Shown: positions 45,644-56,982, counted from the first letter of the stretch. The stretch: 64,000 bases of DNA from Trichodelitschia bisporula (GCA_010356995.1 ML996696.1:560364-624363), one strand, 5' to 3'. Numbers and translations are program-made. Notes: generated by a model not told the origin, from the sequence alone.

Positions 45644-46549
45644 ATGAATGCCTCCAGCGATGCAGCCGGCTCCGACGCGTCCGCTGACAGCGCACCGGCA
45701 ACTACAATGTTGACTGGCAACGAGAAGGACAAGGAGGTGGTCATCAACGCGGGCCGGTCAATCAAGAACATGCTGCGTGACTTGATGCAGACGTCCGAAG
45801 TGGACGCCGAGTCCCCAGTCTGGATTACGGGCGATCTGACGCTGCGCATCGAGGGCCGTCATACCTACACCATAAAGCTTTTCCACAACGACGGCGAGGA
45901 TCCGGACGACCTCAAAGTGCGCATCGAGAGGCAGAATTTCGACAGGAAGAAGGCTGACGAGCAGGCTGCCTCGGAGAAAGACACCTCTCGCAAGCGCGCC
46001 CATGACGATGTCGACGAGCCAGTGTCGATTGCGAAGCGCGCGCGCGCTGAGCTCCTAGCCTCGGAGCCTGGACCTACTGCCGATGCGCCGGTGGCGCCGG
46101 ACACGAATGGCACCTCGACCGCGCCGGTGGCCTGGCCGTCGGATGATGCCATGCTCGCTGAGCTTCAGACGTTGTCCAGCCAGATTCGCTGGGTGGAGGA
46201 GTGTCGCCGCGTGGCCGACGAACTGCACGACCAACGTGAGGAGACATGGCGTGCCACATCGGCCTTGTTCCATGATGACCGCCGCAAGGATCGCGAGCGT
46301 CATGAACAGTGGCTGCAGAGCGAGGTGTCGTGGCAGCGCAACCTGCTCATCCAGCTGTCAAACGACATCAAGGGAATTTACCCGTTGGTACACAGCTTGA
46401 AGTGGGGTGAGTTTCCTTTGGTCTAGCATCATGATCTCCTTCAATGCTAATCTGTGGGAGAAACTCCGAACATGTCCTCAGGTCCGTCGGCGTCGTTGCT
46501 CCCGCCGCAACCTCCGCCACAACCGCAGCAGACTCCGCACAAGCGCTGA
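45644..46549 (+). CDS. Conserved ascomycete protein of unknown function, nuclear-looking, helical C-terminus
   Basis: Two exons, 45644-46406 and 46482-46549 (75-nt intron), 276 residues. Start is the ATG at 45644; frame is open further upstream but without an ATG. Recognisable parts: a predicted alpha/beta N-terminal segment with KDKEVVINAGRSIKNMLRDL and SPVWITGDLTLRIEGRHTYT; a basic bipartite-like KRAHDDVDEPVSIAKRARAE; and a charged helical C-terminus with RRKDRERHEQWLQSEVSWQR followed by IQLSNDIKGIYPLVHSLKWG. The last exon encodes a Pro/Gln-rich tail. I recall similar proteins in filamentous ascomycetes only, without a known role. A DNA- or chromatin-associated role is guesswork from the basic segment. 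Confidence 0.78.
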
Positions 46550-46872
46550 TCCTGACGCCTTTGATATGATGAAGTAACGGATGAGTAGCAGGCATAGCTT
46601 AGGATATCCGAAGTTTGCTTGGAGCCTCTAGGTGAGTAGTCCTGTTGGATATACTCTGCACCGCAGTTAACACGTCGACCAGCTCTGGATGATGTAGTAA
46701 GGTAGACCGTAGCTGGCGCATGATCTGCGAAGCCATATGATGACAACATGTACGGTGTTGATGAGGGATCTTACGAGGACTGACCGGCGGGTATACGTGC
46801 ATTTGATACCCCATTTCCGAGTTCTAGTCTAGCGTTAATGATATTTCACACGGGCACTTCCATCCAGTTGAA
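46550..46872. other. Convergent intergenic region, unknown gene / DSD1
   Basis: 323 bp between two facing stop codons; should contain both 3' UTRs. Nothing else seen. Confidence 0.5.
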
Positions 46873-48216
46873 TCACCACCCGCGACACCTGGCCCACACA
46901 TCCACTACCTTCCCTTCCTCAACAACAAAATACCATCCAAATCCCGCCCCTGCAATGCACGCGTGGTTCGGCCAGATAAGCACCCTTTCCCCGATATTCA
47001 GGGTCCTCTGATCTCCCTTACCTTCCCACCGCAGTATCCCATGCTCCTGACTAACCTTCCCAAGGATCCACCCCTCCCTACCCTTGAAGTCGAAATGGCC
47101 TCTTCCCTCGTCCTCCCCCACAACACCAGCTACAACTCCCCACCCGTTATAGTCCTTACACGGCTCCCGCCCAAACACCAGCGCCCCACCATTGACAAGC
47201 ACCTCACCCCGCTCCTCATACACACTCGTCACTTCCACCATCATCTTCAACCCGATCTTGTCCCATCCAAGCCACTCACTCGCTCCCGTTGCTATCTGCT
47301 GCGCGTCCAGCACGCTGTACACGCCCGCATGCAGCTCGACCTCATGTTTTCGTTGCCTAAGGATCCGAATCGTTTCTAGCCATGACATCTTCCTATTGGG
47401 ATCAAATGCGGCTCCAGCAAGTGCTGTCGGTGTCGCCCCGAGGCTCAGCGTCAGCCCATCCCCACCCACAGCAGTCAGTCCCTCCATCAACCCATGCAGC
47501 TCGGTACAGGTCCCCTCCGCGGAGTCCGCGGGGTAGGAGCCCCCATAGCTGCTCCCTAGGTGGGAGTAGAGGCCTTTGAGGGTCAGATTCGGGGTAGCGC
47601 GGACGGCAGCCGCGAGGGCGACAAGTTGAGCTGAAGAGGGGTGCAGACCGGCGCGATGATAGCCAGTGTCGAGTTTTAGGAAGATAGAGACTGGAGGGAG
47701 GTGAGCTAAGAAGGGGACTTGAGAGGGGGAGTCGAGGAGGAGGGCGAGGGCGGATGGAGGAAGACGGGAGGCGATGGAGGCCAGGGCGGGGATTAGGGAG
47801 GGGGCTGGGGGGATGGCGTAGAGGAGCGAGATGGTGCTGCCGGTGGACACGGCGGAGATGAGCCACGGGAGAAGATGCTCTATTTCGGAGAGGGTAGAGG
47901 TTGCGAGGCGGATGTGCCATGGGGATTCGGAGACTTGGAGTTTGGAGAGCTCGACGGTCTGTTTATTGGAGTTGAGGTGAGGGTTTAAAAGGAGGAAGGG
48001 GGTTCAGACTTTATGTGTTTTGACATGGGCGCGGAATTTGCAGTCCAGCTTAGCGGCAACGCGTTGCATGTGGTCGCAATTGGCTTCGACGACGGGCCGA
48101 TCGAGAAGGGCGCTTGGGACGGGGAGGGCGGAGAGGGGTTTTCCCAGGTACGCCATTTTGAGGGCAGTGATGGGGGGAGGCGGGTAGAGCTCATTGTAGG
48201 GAATTGGAGTCGCCAT
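46873..48216 (-). CDS. dsd1: D-serine dehydratase (DSD1), PLP- and zinc-dependent
   Basis: Converts D-serine to pyruvate and ammonia; fold-type III PLP enzyme. Two exons, 48216-48010 and 47958-46873, 430 residues, close to yeast Dsd1. The PLP-binding lysine lies in FRAHVKTHK at residues 61-69, right at the exon 1 end; the join continues as TVELSKLQ, as in the family. Zinc ligands His401 and Cys403 appear in WPNHACIAG, which separates DSD from bacterial D-threonine aldolase neighbours in the superfamily. Other landmarks: LKLDTGYHRAGLHPSSAQLV and LKGLYSHLGSSYGGSYPAD. The 51-nt intron uses the weak donor GTCTGA. Divergent from YVC1 across 384 bp. Cytosolic, no targeting signal. Confidence 0.92.
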
Positions 48217-48600
48217 TCTGAGTGAAAAACGAGGTACTCGAAGTTGATGAAGTTTTGCTACTCCATTTCAGGTTGCCTAAATAGGTCGTGCCGTCATACA
48301 CAACCCCGCGCGCTACACGTGATCTAACGCCACCTCCGCAGCCAGCCTCGTTCCGTACGGTAAAGCAAGGGGTGTAATTCGCGCAACAGCTTGCGATAGG
48401 CGCGGAGCGTTGCTTTTCCCTCATGGCTTGCGCGCGATTAAGTTCCGCAACCGCTATCTACGTAGATGTCCAAGGTTCGATCTGGGGTTCTCCCGCTCCT
48501 CAATCTATCCCTACTTCTTCTTCCCCGCGATCTGTGCCATCTTCATTGCTGTCAATCGTGTTTCGCGCTCCGTTTAACGCTCGCTTCGTTGTCGCGCGCT
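48217..48600. promoter_or_regulatory. Divergent promoter region, DSD1 / YVC1
   Basis: A 384-bp spacer between two start codons. No TATA box in a convincing position; pyrimidine-rich on the YVC1 side (48490-48560). No other feature. Confidence 0.5.
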
Positions 48601-51045
48601 ATGGCTCCCCCCCGCCGCGATTACTCGCCTCCGCGCCCGGGCAACTTACATCGCACCATTAGCGATGTCCTGCGCATTGGTACGCCCCCACCCCCTGGCC
48701 GCCAAGTGCGGGCCGAGCCCCGCAACCGCGATTGCTAACTCAAGCTCGACAGCACGCGAACGCGAAGAACAGGCAAGACTTTCCAGACAAGCATCGTCGC
48801 CCGGTGATGGCGTGCTAACCGCGTCGGTCGCGTAGGAGGAGCTTCTCGGTGATGAGGAGAGCAATGTGCCGGCGGACCACGAGGGGTGTGTAGGGCTGAC
48901 AGACGGGTTTGCGCCGAATCCGCATGCGCATTTGCCGGTTTATAAGACGATTCATCGGTGGGTGATATGGTGTAGGCGGGGACGAGGCTGACAGAGGGGT
49001 AGCATACGGAGACTCATTCTTGCGAGTATCGGTGCGTTGTGCGCGGTGGTGTGGATGGAGATGGGGGCTGATGCGGTGCAGATGATCCGTACACGTTGGA
49101 GCAGCTACGCGGCCCACGACTGAACGTCTCGATTGTGAGACCGTTGATTGATCGGTTGTTTGACGAGGATGATGTTTCTGTTGGTATGTTTGACGTCCTC
49201 ATCCTGATTCTCGGCATTACCTAATGCCATGGACGACATGCGCTACGTAATGCGCGGCGCGCCTTGCAGGAGCGCGGAGACCTTCCATGGCTTCTAGAAG
49301 GACTCCAGACTCTGACATCGAATGGTCATTTAAGACATTCCTGCTAAAAGGTCCTAGTGTACTGTCTCCTCGTCAACCGCTCCCAGTTTCTGCGCGAGCA
49401 GCAGTACAAAGCCCACCACACAGTCAACTCGACCCGCGCTACCCTCTGCGAACTTCTCGCCTACCGCGTCCTGCGCAAATTTCACGAAAGCAACCCCTCG
49501 CGGAAAGGTCTCCTCGTCCTCGCCAACGTCCTCGTTGCCGGTTTCGAGCCCTTCCAAAATGCGCCGCCGGAGGTCATCCGCGACAGCCAGTACGGGCTGC
49601 AATGGGTGCAGAAGCGCGGCGGGTACGAACGGAAGCTTACTGCATTGGAAATTGCGATCATTACGGAGAGCAAGGCATTTCTGAGCAGCACGGCGTGCCA
49701 GCGCGTCGTCGATGCGGTGTATGTCGGCCGGATCGTGTACACCCCGTCATCGTTTATCGATCTCATTCCCGACCACTACAAGCACAAAGGGATTTCGTTG
49801 TACGACCCCAAGCGAGCGGGCTTGCTCAACCAGTACCGGCTGATTGTGCCGCGGACGCGGAATATCATCGAGGCACTGCAGTTCTTGGTGCTGGTCTTCT
49901 TCTACGTGATGACGATGCTGCACCGCGACTATGACACCGTCACTGGGTGGGAGATGGCATTTATGGTGTACGGCGCCGGCTGGGTGTTGGACGAGTTTGC
50001 TTCGTTCCTGGAGCATGGTTGGCATGTACACACGCAGAATTTGTGGTCGTTCCTCGACGTCGCCTTCATCGCTATATACACCGGGTACATGGCCATTCGC
50101 ATCTACGGCATCTCGGTCAACAACGAGGAGGCGGCGCGTCAGGCGCTAGACGTGCTGGCATGTGGCGCACCGATCCTGTTGCCACGCCTCGCCTTCAACC
50201 TGATGCCTGAGAATATGGCATTCATTGCGCTGCGCGCTATGATGCGCGACTTTATCGTCCTCACCTTGCTGGCCGTGTGGTGCTTCGGCGGGTTCCTGCT
50301 CGCCATGCGCTGGCTCAGCCGATGGAGCAGCACGAACGTAGACGACGAGCAAGTCGACTCAGTCACCATCTCCAAGTGGATGCTCTGGATCTGGTTCGGA
50401 CTCGACGGGACTGGAATCCAGCGGTCAACAGACTTCCACCTGGTCTTCGGGCCGATGCTGATGGTCGCCTTCGCCTTCCTGGGCAACACGCTCTTCCTCA
50501 CGATTCTGGTCTCCATGCTTAGCAACACCTTCAGCAAGCTTGTGGCTAACGCGACGGATGAGATCATGTTCCGCCGCGCGGTGCTCACGTTCGAGGGCGT
50601 CAAGAGCGATGCTATCTTCGCCTACCGCCCGCCGTTCAATATCCTCGCTCTGATGATCCTTCTGCCGCTTAAATTCGTGCTCACGCCACGCTGGTTCCAC
50701 AAAGTCAACATCACGGCCGTGCGCGTGCTCAACTTCCCCCTGCTCCTCGCGATCAACCTGTGGGAGCGGCAGCGACTGTGGAAGCCCCGGCGGCCGCTGA
50801 CCAATCCCGTGCCGATCAAGAAGAATAAGAGTGTGTTGAATCTGTTTTCGGGGTTTTCGGTGCACGGCGATATTCAGGCGGTGTTTGAGGAGGATCCGCC
50901 GCAGGAAATTATCGATGAGATTGAGGATGAGGATGTGCTGGATGATGATATTTTAGATGTGGGGATTCGGCAGCGGTCGGTTAGTCCGGCAGAGGGGCTG
51001 CAGATGCGGAGGAGGCGGTTTTCGAGTATTGTCCCCAGGGATTAG
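48601..51045 (+). CDS. yvc1: Vacuolar TRP-type cation channel (YVC1/TRPY1 homologue)
   Basis: Calcium-releasing channel of the vacuole membrane. Six exons: 48601-48679, 48753-48772, 48836-48957, 49003-49031, 49082-49183, 49358-51045; 679 residues. The small exons are supported by phase and by conserved joins: AHLPVYKTIHR-IRRLILASI-DDPYTLEQLRGPRLN and DEDDVSV-VYCLLVNRSQFLREQ. The intron at 48773-48835 starts GCAAGA, a GC-AG intron with branch site GCTAACC. The transmembrane part runs from about residue 230 with six segments; the pore carries FGLDGTG before the last helix (VAFAFLGNTLFLTILVSMLS). The C-terminus has an acidic cluster (DEDVLDDDILD), a calcium-sensing element in yeast Yvc1. The fifth intron (174 nt) is much longer than the rest. 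Confidence 0.93.
48773..48835 (+). other. GC-AG intron in YVC1
   Basis: Donor CAG|GCAAGA, branch site TGCTAACC and acceptor CGTAG over 63 nt. Exon 2 (20 nt, ending ARAREEQ-type codons REREEQ) joins exon 3 (EELLGDEESN) in phase 0. No nearby GT gives the right frame. GC-AG introns usually make up about one per cent of fungal introns. Confidence 0.8.
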
Positions 51046-54000
51046 TGGCCGACTTTGTATGGGACTGGGAATATTAGTATCAGTGCTGCCCGTTGGGAGA
51101 GACTCAAGATGCTGGAGCGAGTTGGCTTCCTGCTAGGAAGTCTCAATTCCGTTCCTGATCGCATCATAAATCAGTGGGATTCCGGACGGTGCAATGTCGG
51201 ACAATAAGTTTGTTGGATCCTGTCCTTGAAGGCAAGTAATGATGTCCCTTCCAGGCCGGTATGGTATGGCGATCTGACGGGGCCTCAGTTTCTACGCCAA
51301 CACCGTCGCTCTCTTCTCGCCAGATCAAGCGGCCATAAGACAGTTCCTTACGGACCCCCAGCCTCGCCCTTTTGGCTCTCGGCATCGGGACCCTTCCCGC
51401 GCAGTAGTCGGGACGGCCCGCTTCTCGGTCGTGGACAGATGGGTGGCTCTACATGAATGAGACGATCAGACGGGCATACCATTGTCCCGCACGGTAGGGC
51501 CGTTGTGTATCATAACGATAGATAGCCCCGACACGCAAATGATTTTCGCTTCTCGCATATCGCACTCATTTCGAGGCAACCTGCCGATCAGATCCGTTGC
51601 CGAAGCCCGAACGTCATGTGAGAAAGCGGTATTAACCAGCGGTGGACTTCCGCCTTTGCCATTGTCACAGTGCATGGGAGACTGCTCGGCCGAGAAAGGG
51701 TAGACGTTGGGGCAAAGTTCGACTTCGTGCGCCCGTCCGTCCATCGATAAACGTCATGTAGTCGAACGCCGAGATATCAGCGCCCAACCGCAACCAGCAG
51801 CGTCACCATCGCGATCTAAAGATGTCCACGTCCTCGCATCCGCAACTGTAGCTCTTCCTCTGAACCTCTATCATGATTCCTATAAACGCCAACCACTAGC
51901 GCAGCAAAATCCCTCCCTTCCCTCTGTACCGTAAGCCCCACCTCGGTACCATCCGCTCTCAGGCGCCGAAAAAAAAACCCCACCTCACCGCCCACCTTCG
52001 TAAATCGGCGATCCAAGACTCGCGAACAAAAAAAAACAGCCTACACACCAAGCCGACCCGCCGCTATCAAAAACCCAGCGGATACCCCGGCCGCCAACCC
52101 ATCCCGGCCGAGTCTCGGCGCCGATTCCGTGCGGCGCGGCATTTTCACTTGGCGTAAAAGTGCTCCAGACTCAGAACCATAGAAGTTGAAGAGTATTTGC
52201 TCATCGAACTGCTGTTGTCTGGATTGCGATCCCCGGCGCGCCAAAAAGGCATGGCCGGCCTATCACCGCCCCGCTTACCTGCTTATCTCATGGCGGCGGA
52301 GACGTCCCCGGCGCTCTTGGTGCCGTGGTACCTGACGATTCAGGCGCAGGGCGCGATCGGCGGCGCGTGTAATGCGGTGCTAAGCAGCGCGGCGCGCTCG
52401 CCGGACGAATTTTGCTCCATCCTCTCCTCCCCGTGCAAGACTCAACCTTCATACTTGCAAGCACGATCGTGATCCCAGTACTTGATGGACAGTGCGCACT
52501 TATTTGGAAAGGATGTGATATTTTCATCTCGATGTTTGAACCTGCCAGCATCCGATATATGCCCCGAGCGGGAGGCGGGGTGGTCATGACTTTTGTGAGG
52601 TGCGGAGTACGAGCGCGCAACCAATCAGCGCACGCGGGCGGCCGCGATGCGGGATCGGGCGCTCGCGCTCCCGAGCTGCGGCGGGATGACGGCAGTGGAC
52701 GCCGGGGCGCTATGCGACTTTCCAAGACATCCCGAATAGCAACACGAACTCTGTGGAGTATGACGACGGTCGGAAGGGAGCGGACATATATACGTGATGG
52801 TCCGAGGATGACTACGCCAACTGCCTCGACGCTCTCGCGATGTGCAGCGCTACGCGGACTTAACCAGCCGCTTCGCAAATCGCAGGCGGGCATCACGATG
52901 ATGCTGCACACCCCGGCTGCATGTCGACCCTGGCGCCCCTCGCTGCAGACCCCATTCCAGCCCTGCGCCGCTGGCGAATGAGCGGTGCTGAGCGCGCGAT
53001 GAGTCGATGAGTCGGTGGGTGAGGTGAGGAGCGTGCATATGCAGAAGGGCGCGGGACTGCTTCGCCTAGGCTTGTGGTGTTTCCAGTTGCGATGGGGTTG
53101 AAGAGCTGAGGGGTGTTGGAGGGGAGTTAGGAGGGGTGCGGGAGGAGTTAACTCCAGGGAGTTGCTTCCGCACCCTGCGTCCCCCCGAGGGAATCAGGCG
53201 ACGGGTTGTCAGCCGTGAACCCCACCAGACCCCGCGTTCGATGCTGTTCGCGAAGCCCAGTGGGTGCTATCGTATTCGAGAACTCGCGGGTTTTGTATCG
53301 TATAACTTCTGCACCTCCCCGCGCCCCCGACTCCGCGAGATCCGAACATCGCACATCGGCTTCGGAATTAACGGGGCAAAGTCGGGTATGCGGCGTGCGG
53401 ATTATCTAAGGGCGGGTCATGCTGGCTCAATCGCGCTTTGCTTTGATAACTAATGTCTTGCCTTCAGCTAAACTTCGTAATCCTGCGTGGTGCACGCCGG
53501 ATGCGCCGGAAGGCTGTGGTGGGGCGGGGTCCCCCTGTTGGAGTTTTGGAGGTACCGACGGGTTCGGCGTAAGGTGGGGCGTGCAGAGGGAAAGCCACCA
53601 ACGGGTGTTTGGCTGGGGATGCGATGTGGACCTACCACAGGGCGGTATGCTGGCATGGGATGGCGTACGGTAGTGTCCATAGCCTCTCGCGACTGTTGGT
53701 GAACTGCAGCTGCACCACTTGCGAAGAAAAATGTGGCCAGTCGAATGTACACGGGTCTTTGCGAGTCTTTATAGCTCTAGCTCTGCTGGCAAATGCACCA
53801 CGGTATGGTGTCCTCGACTCTATGGTACCCTTCGACCTACGTCATTTGACGATACTCCTCCATACCCTTCATTTACCCTCTCTTGGTGGAGTCGGTGCGG
53901 CCCGACTCGGGTTTTCGCATGGTAAGACATGGATAACAATGGGTCCAGCAGTTCAGCTAGCATTTGCTTGCTCGGGGTGGGTTACCGAGGTGATGGATGA

Positions 54001-54650
54001 CGCGTGGCAACTTGCGCCTGGTGATCCGGAGCCCATGACGGCGGAAGGGCGGAAAGCTCAGAAAGGGAAAGGCGGAAGTGGAAGAGGAAGCGTCGCGGGC
54101 GGCGGACTGATCGATTAGGCAGAGGTGGCGGAAAAAGTGGCATTGGCATGTGGATGGGTGATCATCGATCATCGATTTGGCCAGTGCGTGAAGCTCTGTT
54201 GCCCGTGAGCTGACTTTACCATAAAAGTGTTAATAGCTTCATCCCTAGCTCGTGGCTGACAAAAGCCGCTCCCTCTGCTCTTCCCTCTTCTCTTTCTCTT
54301 GTCTTCTACTACCCTTCCTCCTCTTTTGACCTCCAATATACGAAGCAAGCCGCCGTACAACACCTCTTGTGCCTCACTCCCCCACCACGCACACCCCTCA
54401 CACACCCACGACTGCACCTCCCGTCGCATCCGCCCCCGCCGAAACATCCCCCGATTCAGAGCCCGCCGCTGCGGCGCACATCACCCCGCCAAACACCGCC
54501 AACGGGGCGCCCTACAGCCTTCCGGCATAGCTTCCAATCCTATATCTGCACCCTCGAGCCTGCGGCCGCCCGCGCTTCCGGATCCCCCCATCATCCGTAT
54601 ATACGGTACGCAACCTAGAATTTCACGCCATCTTACGACGGTCTGGCTAC
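51046..54650. other. 3.6-kb gene-poor block between YVC1 and the Ytp1-like gene
   Basis: No frame in this stretch shows conserved motifs, splice-linked exons or codon use like the neighbours, though frames up to about 200 codons exist by chance in this GC-rich DNA. It contains several A-runs (51970-52040), a perfect GGAGTTAACTCC palindrome at 53145-53156 inside a hairpin, and a TGATCATCGATCATCGAT stretch near 54160-54177. No tRNA, no terminal repeats, no transposase-like frame. It probably holds the YVC1 3' UTR and a large promoter/leader for the Ytp1-like gene; non-coding RNA cannot be excluded. Confidence 0.5.
53135..53175. repeat. Hairpin-forming inverted repeat with inner palindrome
   Basis: Perfect 8-bp arms GGGTGCGG (53135-53142) and CCGCACCC (53168-53175) enclose the perfect 12-bp palindrome GGAGTTAACTCC (53145-53156). 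It is about 2 kb from the nearest stop codon, so a simple terminator role for YVC1 is unlikely. Confidence 0.7.
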
Positions 54651-56532
54651 ATGCCACGCACGCGCTCGCTCGCGCGCTCTGCGCTCCTTCTCTCCACTCT
54701 CCTCCCAACTACGCTCGCCAGCCCGCATGGCGGGGCCTACGATACCATGAGCACGTCTGCGCCCGCGCCCGCCGCCGCGGGGAATGCCACCGCCGGCACT
54801 GAGCCGGCGAATTACTTCCGGCACGACGGGAGCGGGGCGTGGATCTACGGGCACATCTTCCTCATGAGCATAGCATGGATCATTCTCCTCCCGCTCTGTA
54901 AGGTCCTTGCCTACTCTTTTTTTTTTTTTTAGCCGGGGGTGGAATGGCTGGGCTGACACTATCCAGCTGCCTTCCTCTCCGTCGCGCGCTCGCGCCTAAC
55001 CCTAACCACGCAACTTGCGTTCTTCGCGACTAATGCCGCGGGGCTCGCGCTGGGGACGGTGTATAATGCGCGCACGCCGGATCTTTACCTGGGTAACGCG
55101 CACCACCGCGCCGGGTGGGCCATCACGCTCCTCGCCGGGGTGTGGATCGCAGCGGGTGTTGTAGACACCGTTGCGCAACGTCTACGCACGCCCGTCAGCG
55201 CGGCGAATATGGCGCGGTACACGCGGCTGCAGGGCCTTGAAAGGCGGTGGAGCGGGGACTCGGGGCACGGGGCGTCGGAGGAGGGGGTGCCGAGTTTGGA
55301 GGAGGAGAAGGAGGAGGAGAAGGAGGAGGCGGGTGGGTACGCGGATGTCGAGCTTGAGGAAGAGGAGGTTAGGCCGGTGGGGAGGTTTGATCGGTTTGTT
55401 GCGGCGAATTTGCAGCGGTTTGCGGTTGGGAAGACGCTGGTGGTTAATCGGGTAGTGTATGTGTTGCTGGAGCGGTGTCTGGCTGTGTTGGGTTTTGTGG
55501 CTCTGACGACGGGGGTTGTGACTTTTGGGGGGCTTTTTGTGAGTGCATCCCCCACCCCTGCTAGCTCGTCTACCCGCGATCTGGAGCTAACGAACCCCGC
55601 AGCGTGGCAATGCCGTGTTCAACGGTCTTGCGCACTGGATCAAAGGCGGCATCTTCTTCTGGTACGGACTTATAACCCTGGGACGATGGATGGGTTCGTT
55701 CGCGGACTTGGGTTGGGCGTGGAACGTCCGCCCCTCGCGCTCCGTGATCAACGACTGGCGCGCCCGCGTCCCAAGTGCTGAATTCGTTGAGAGCGCGGTT
55801 ATCTGCACGTATGGAGCGTCGAATGTCTTCATGGAGCATTTGGCGGCGTGGGGCGATGCGTGGTCGGCGCAGGACTTCGAGCATGTTTCTATCACCGTGC
55901 TGTTTTTCGGCGGTGGACTAGTGAGTTTTACGCTTTTGCTTTTGCGCGGTGCGGGGTAGCAAGGCGCAAGGCTGACGCTCGCACAGCTCGGCATGCTCAT
56001 CGAATCAACCCGCATCCGCGAACTGCTCGCCGCGAACCTCCTCGCCGCGAAAGACACCGACCCCTCCGCCTCCACGGACCCCGCCTGGTCCCCGCCCCCG
56101 CACTACGCCGTCCCCCTCAACCCGCTCCCCGCCCTCGTAATCCTCCTCCTCGGGCTCATGATGAGCAGCCACACGCAAGAATCCATGGTCAGCAGCATGA
56201 TCCACGCGCAATGGGGGAACCTCTTCGTCGGCTATGCGCTCGCCCGCGCGGCTACCTACATCCTGCTCTACATCCGGCCTCCCGTGTCCCATCTCCCAGC
56301 CCGCCCGCCGAGTGAGCTGGTCGCGGCGTTTTGCCTTACGGCTGGTGGCGCGGTGTTCATGGTTAGTGCGCGCGACGTGGTTGCTGCGGTGGAGGGCGCG
56401 GGCCTGGATGCGATGTTTGTGTTTACGGTGGGGATGGGGGGGACGGCGATGGTTATGGCGTGGGTGGTTGTGCTAGGCGCGGTTATGGGCGCTGCGCGGA
56501 GGTGGGAAGCTGCGAAGAGCGTGGGGCTGTAG
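54651..56532 (+). CDS. Ytp1/DUF2427-family polytopic membrane protein
   Basis: Four exons: 54651-54897, 54967-55538, 55603-55920, 55987-56532; 560 residues. A signal peptide (MPRTRSLARSALLLSTLLPT, then LASPHGG) leads into a DUF2427-type start, GAWIYGHIFLMSIAWIILLP, and SRLTLTTQLAFFATNAAGLA, NARTPDLYLGNAHHRAGWA. A hydrophilic acidic loop (EEEKEEEKEEAGG) follows, then the Ytp1 half with RGNAVFNGLAHWIKGGIFFW, INDWRARVPSAEFVESAVIC and MMSSHTQESMVSSMIHAQWG. About ten to eleven membrane segments. Yeast Ytp1 is of unknown function; mitochondrial-type similarity was proposed only from composition. The first intron has a 14-T run and an early AG that cannot be used in frame. The last intron (66 nt) is read-through without a stop. 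Confidence 0.88.
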
Positions 56533-56840
56533 GGCGGGGCGTGAGAGTCCGGATGGTGTGTTGGGTGTAATGGCTGCTCCTGGGGTGGGGGAGTGGCGCG
56601 TCTTTCGTTTGGTCTCCGGGTGCACGGGCGGGTTGCTATGATACCACGTGGGACTTGGGTTTCTTGTCTTTTGGTTCGGGGAGGGGGGATGGATGGAGGC
56701 ATTGGTATACCCCCGGACATGAGCCGGCGATGATACACCGTTTATTCCACTAGCCGGGTGTGGAAGGAAGGAATTGCCCCGTTCGTACCTGTTTTGCTGT
56801 GCCCTCCGTGCTGTGTGCGCCCGCTGCGGAGTTCCTCCGT

Positions 56841-56982
56841 GCCTGGACTGAATTGGGCCCGGAGTGTGAGCTAGGAGTTTACTCCGCGATGGGGCACAGA
56901 GTATACTCCGCGCCTAGAGTGAATTGGGCCCGGAATGTGGCCGAGGAGCTTACTCTACGATGGGCGCGGAGTATACTCCATG
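56841..56982. repeat. 71-bp imperfect tandem duplication with palindromes
   Basis: Two copies, starting GCCTGGACTGAATTGGGCCC at 56841 and GCCTAGAGTGAATTGGGCCC at 56912. Each copy carries two near-palindromes: GGAGTTTACTCC (56874-56885) and AGAGTATACTCC (56898-56909) in copy 1; GGAGCTTACTCT (56945-56956) and the perfect GGAGTATACTCC (56968-56979) in copy 2. Copies differ at about a fifth of positions, so the duplication is not fresh. Confidence 0.85.

Noticed and set aside
52288-52981. Two overlapping frames of about 190-207 codons on opposite strands in the gene-free block
   Set aside because: High GC makes long chance frames; neither has a recognisable domain, plausible splice partners or neighbour-like codon use.
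51046-54650. Possible tRNA or transposon in the gene-free block
   Set aside because: No A/B box pair, no cloverleaf arms, no terminal repeats or transposase/reverse-transcriptase motifs seen on either strand.
54991-55004. Telomere-like CCTAACCCTAACC
   Set aside because: Lies in a coding exon and encodes the conserved RLTLTTQ segment of the Ytp1-like protein; coincidence.
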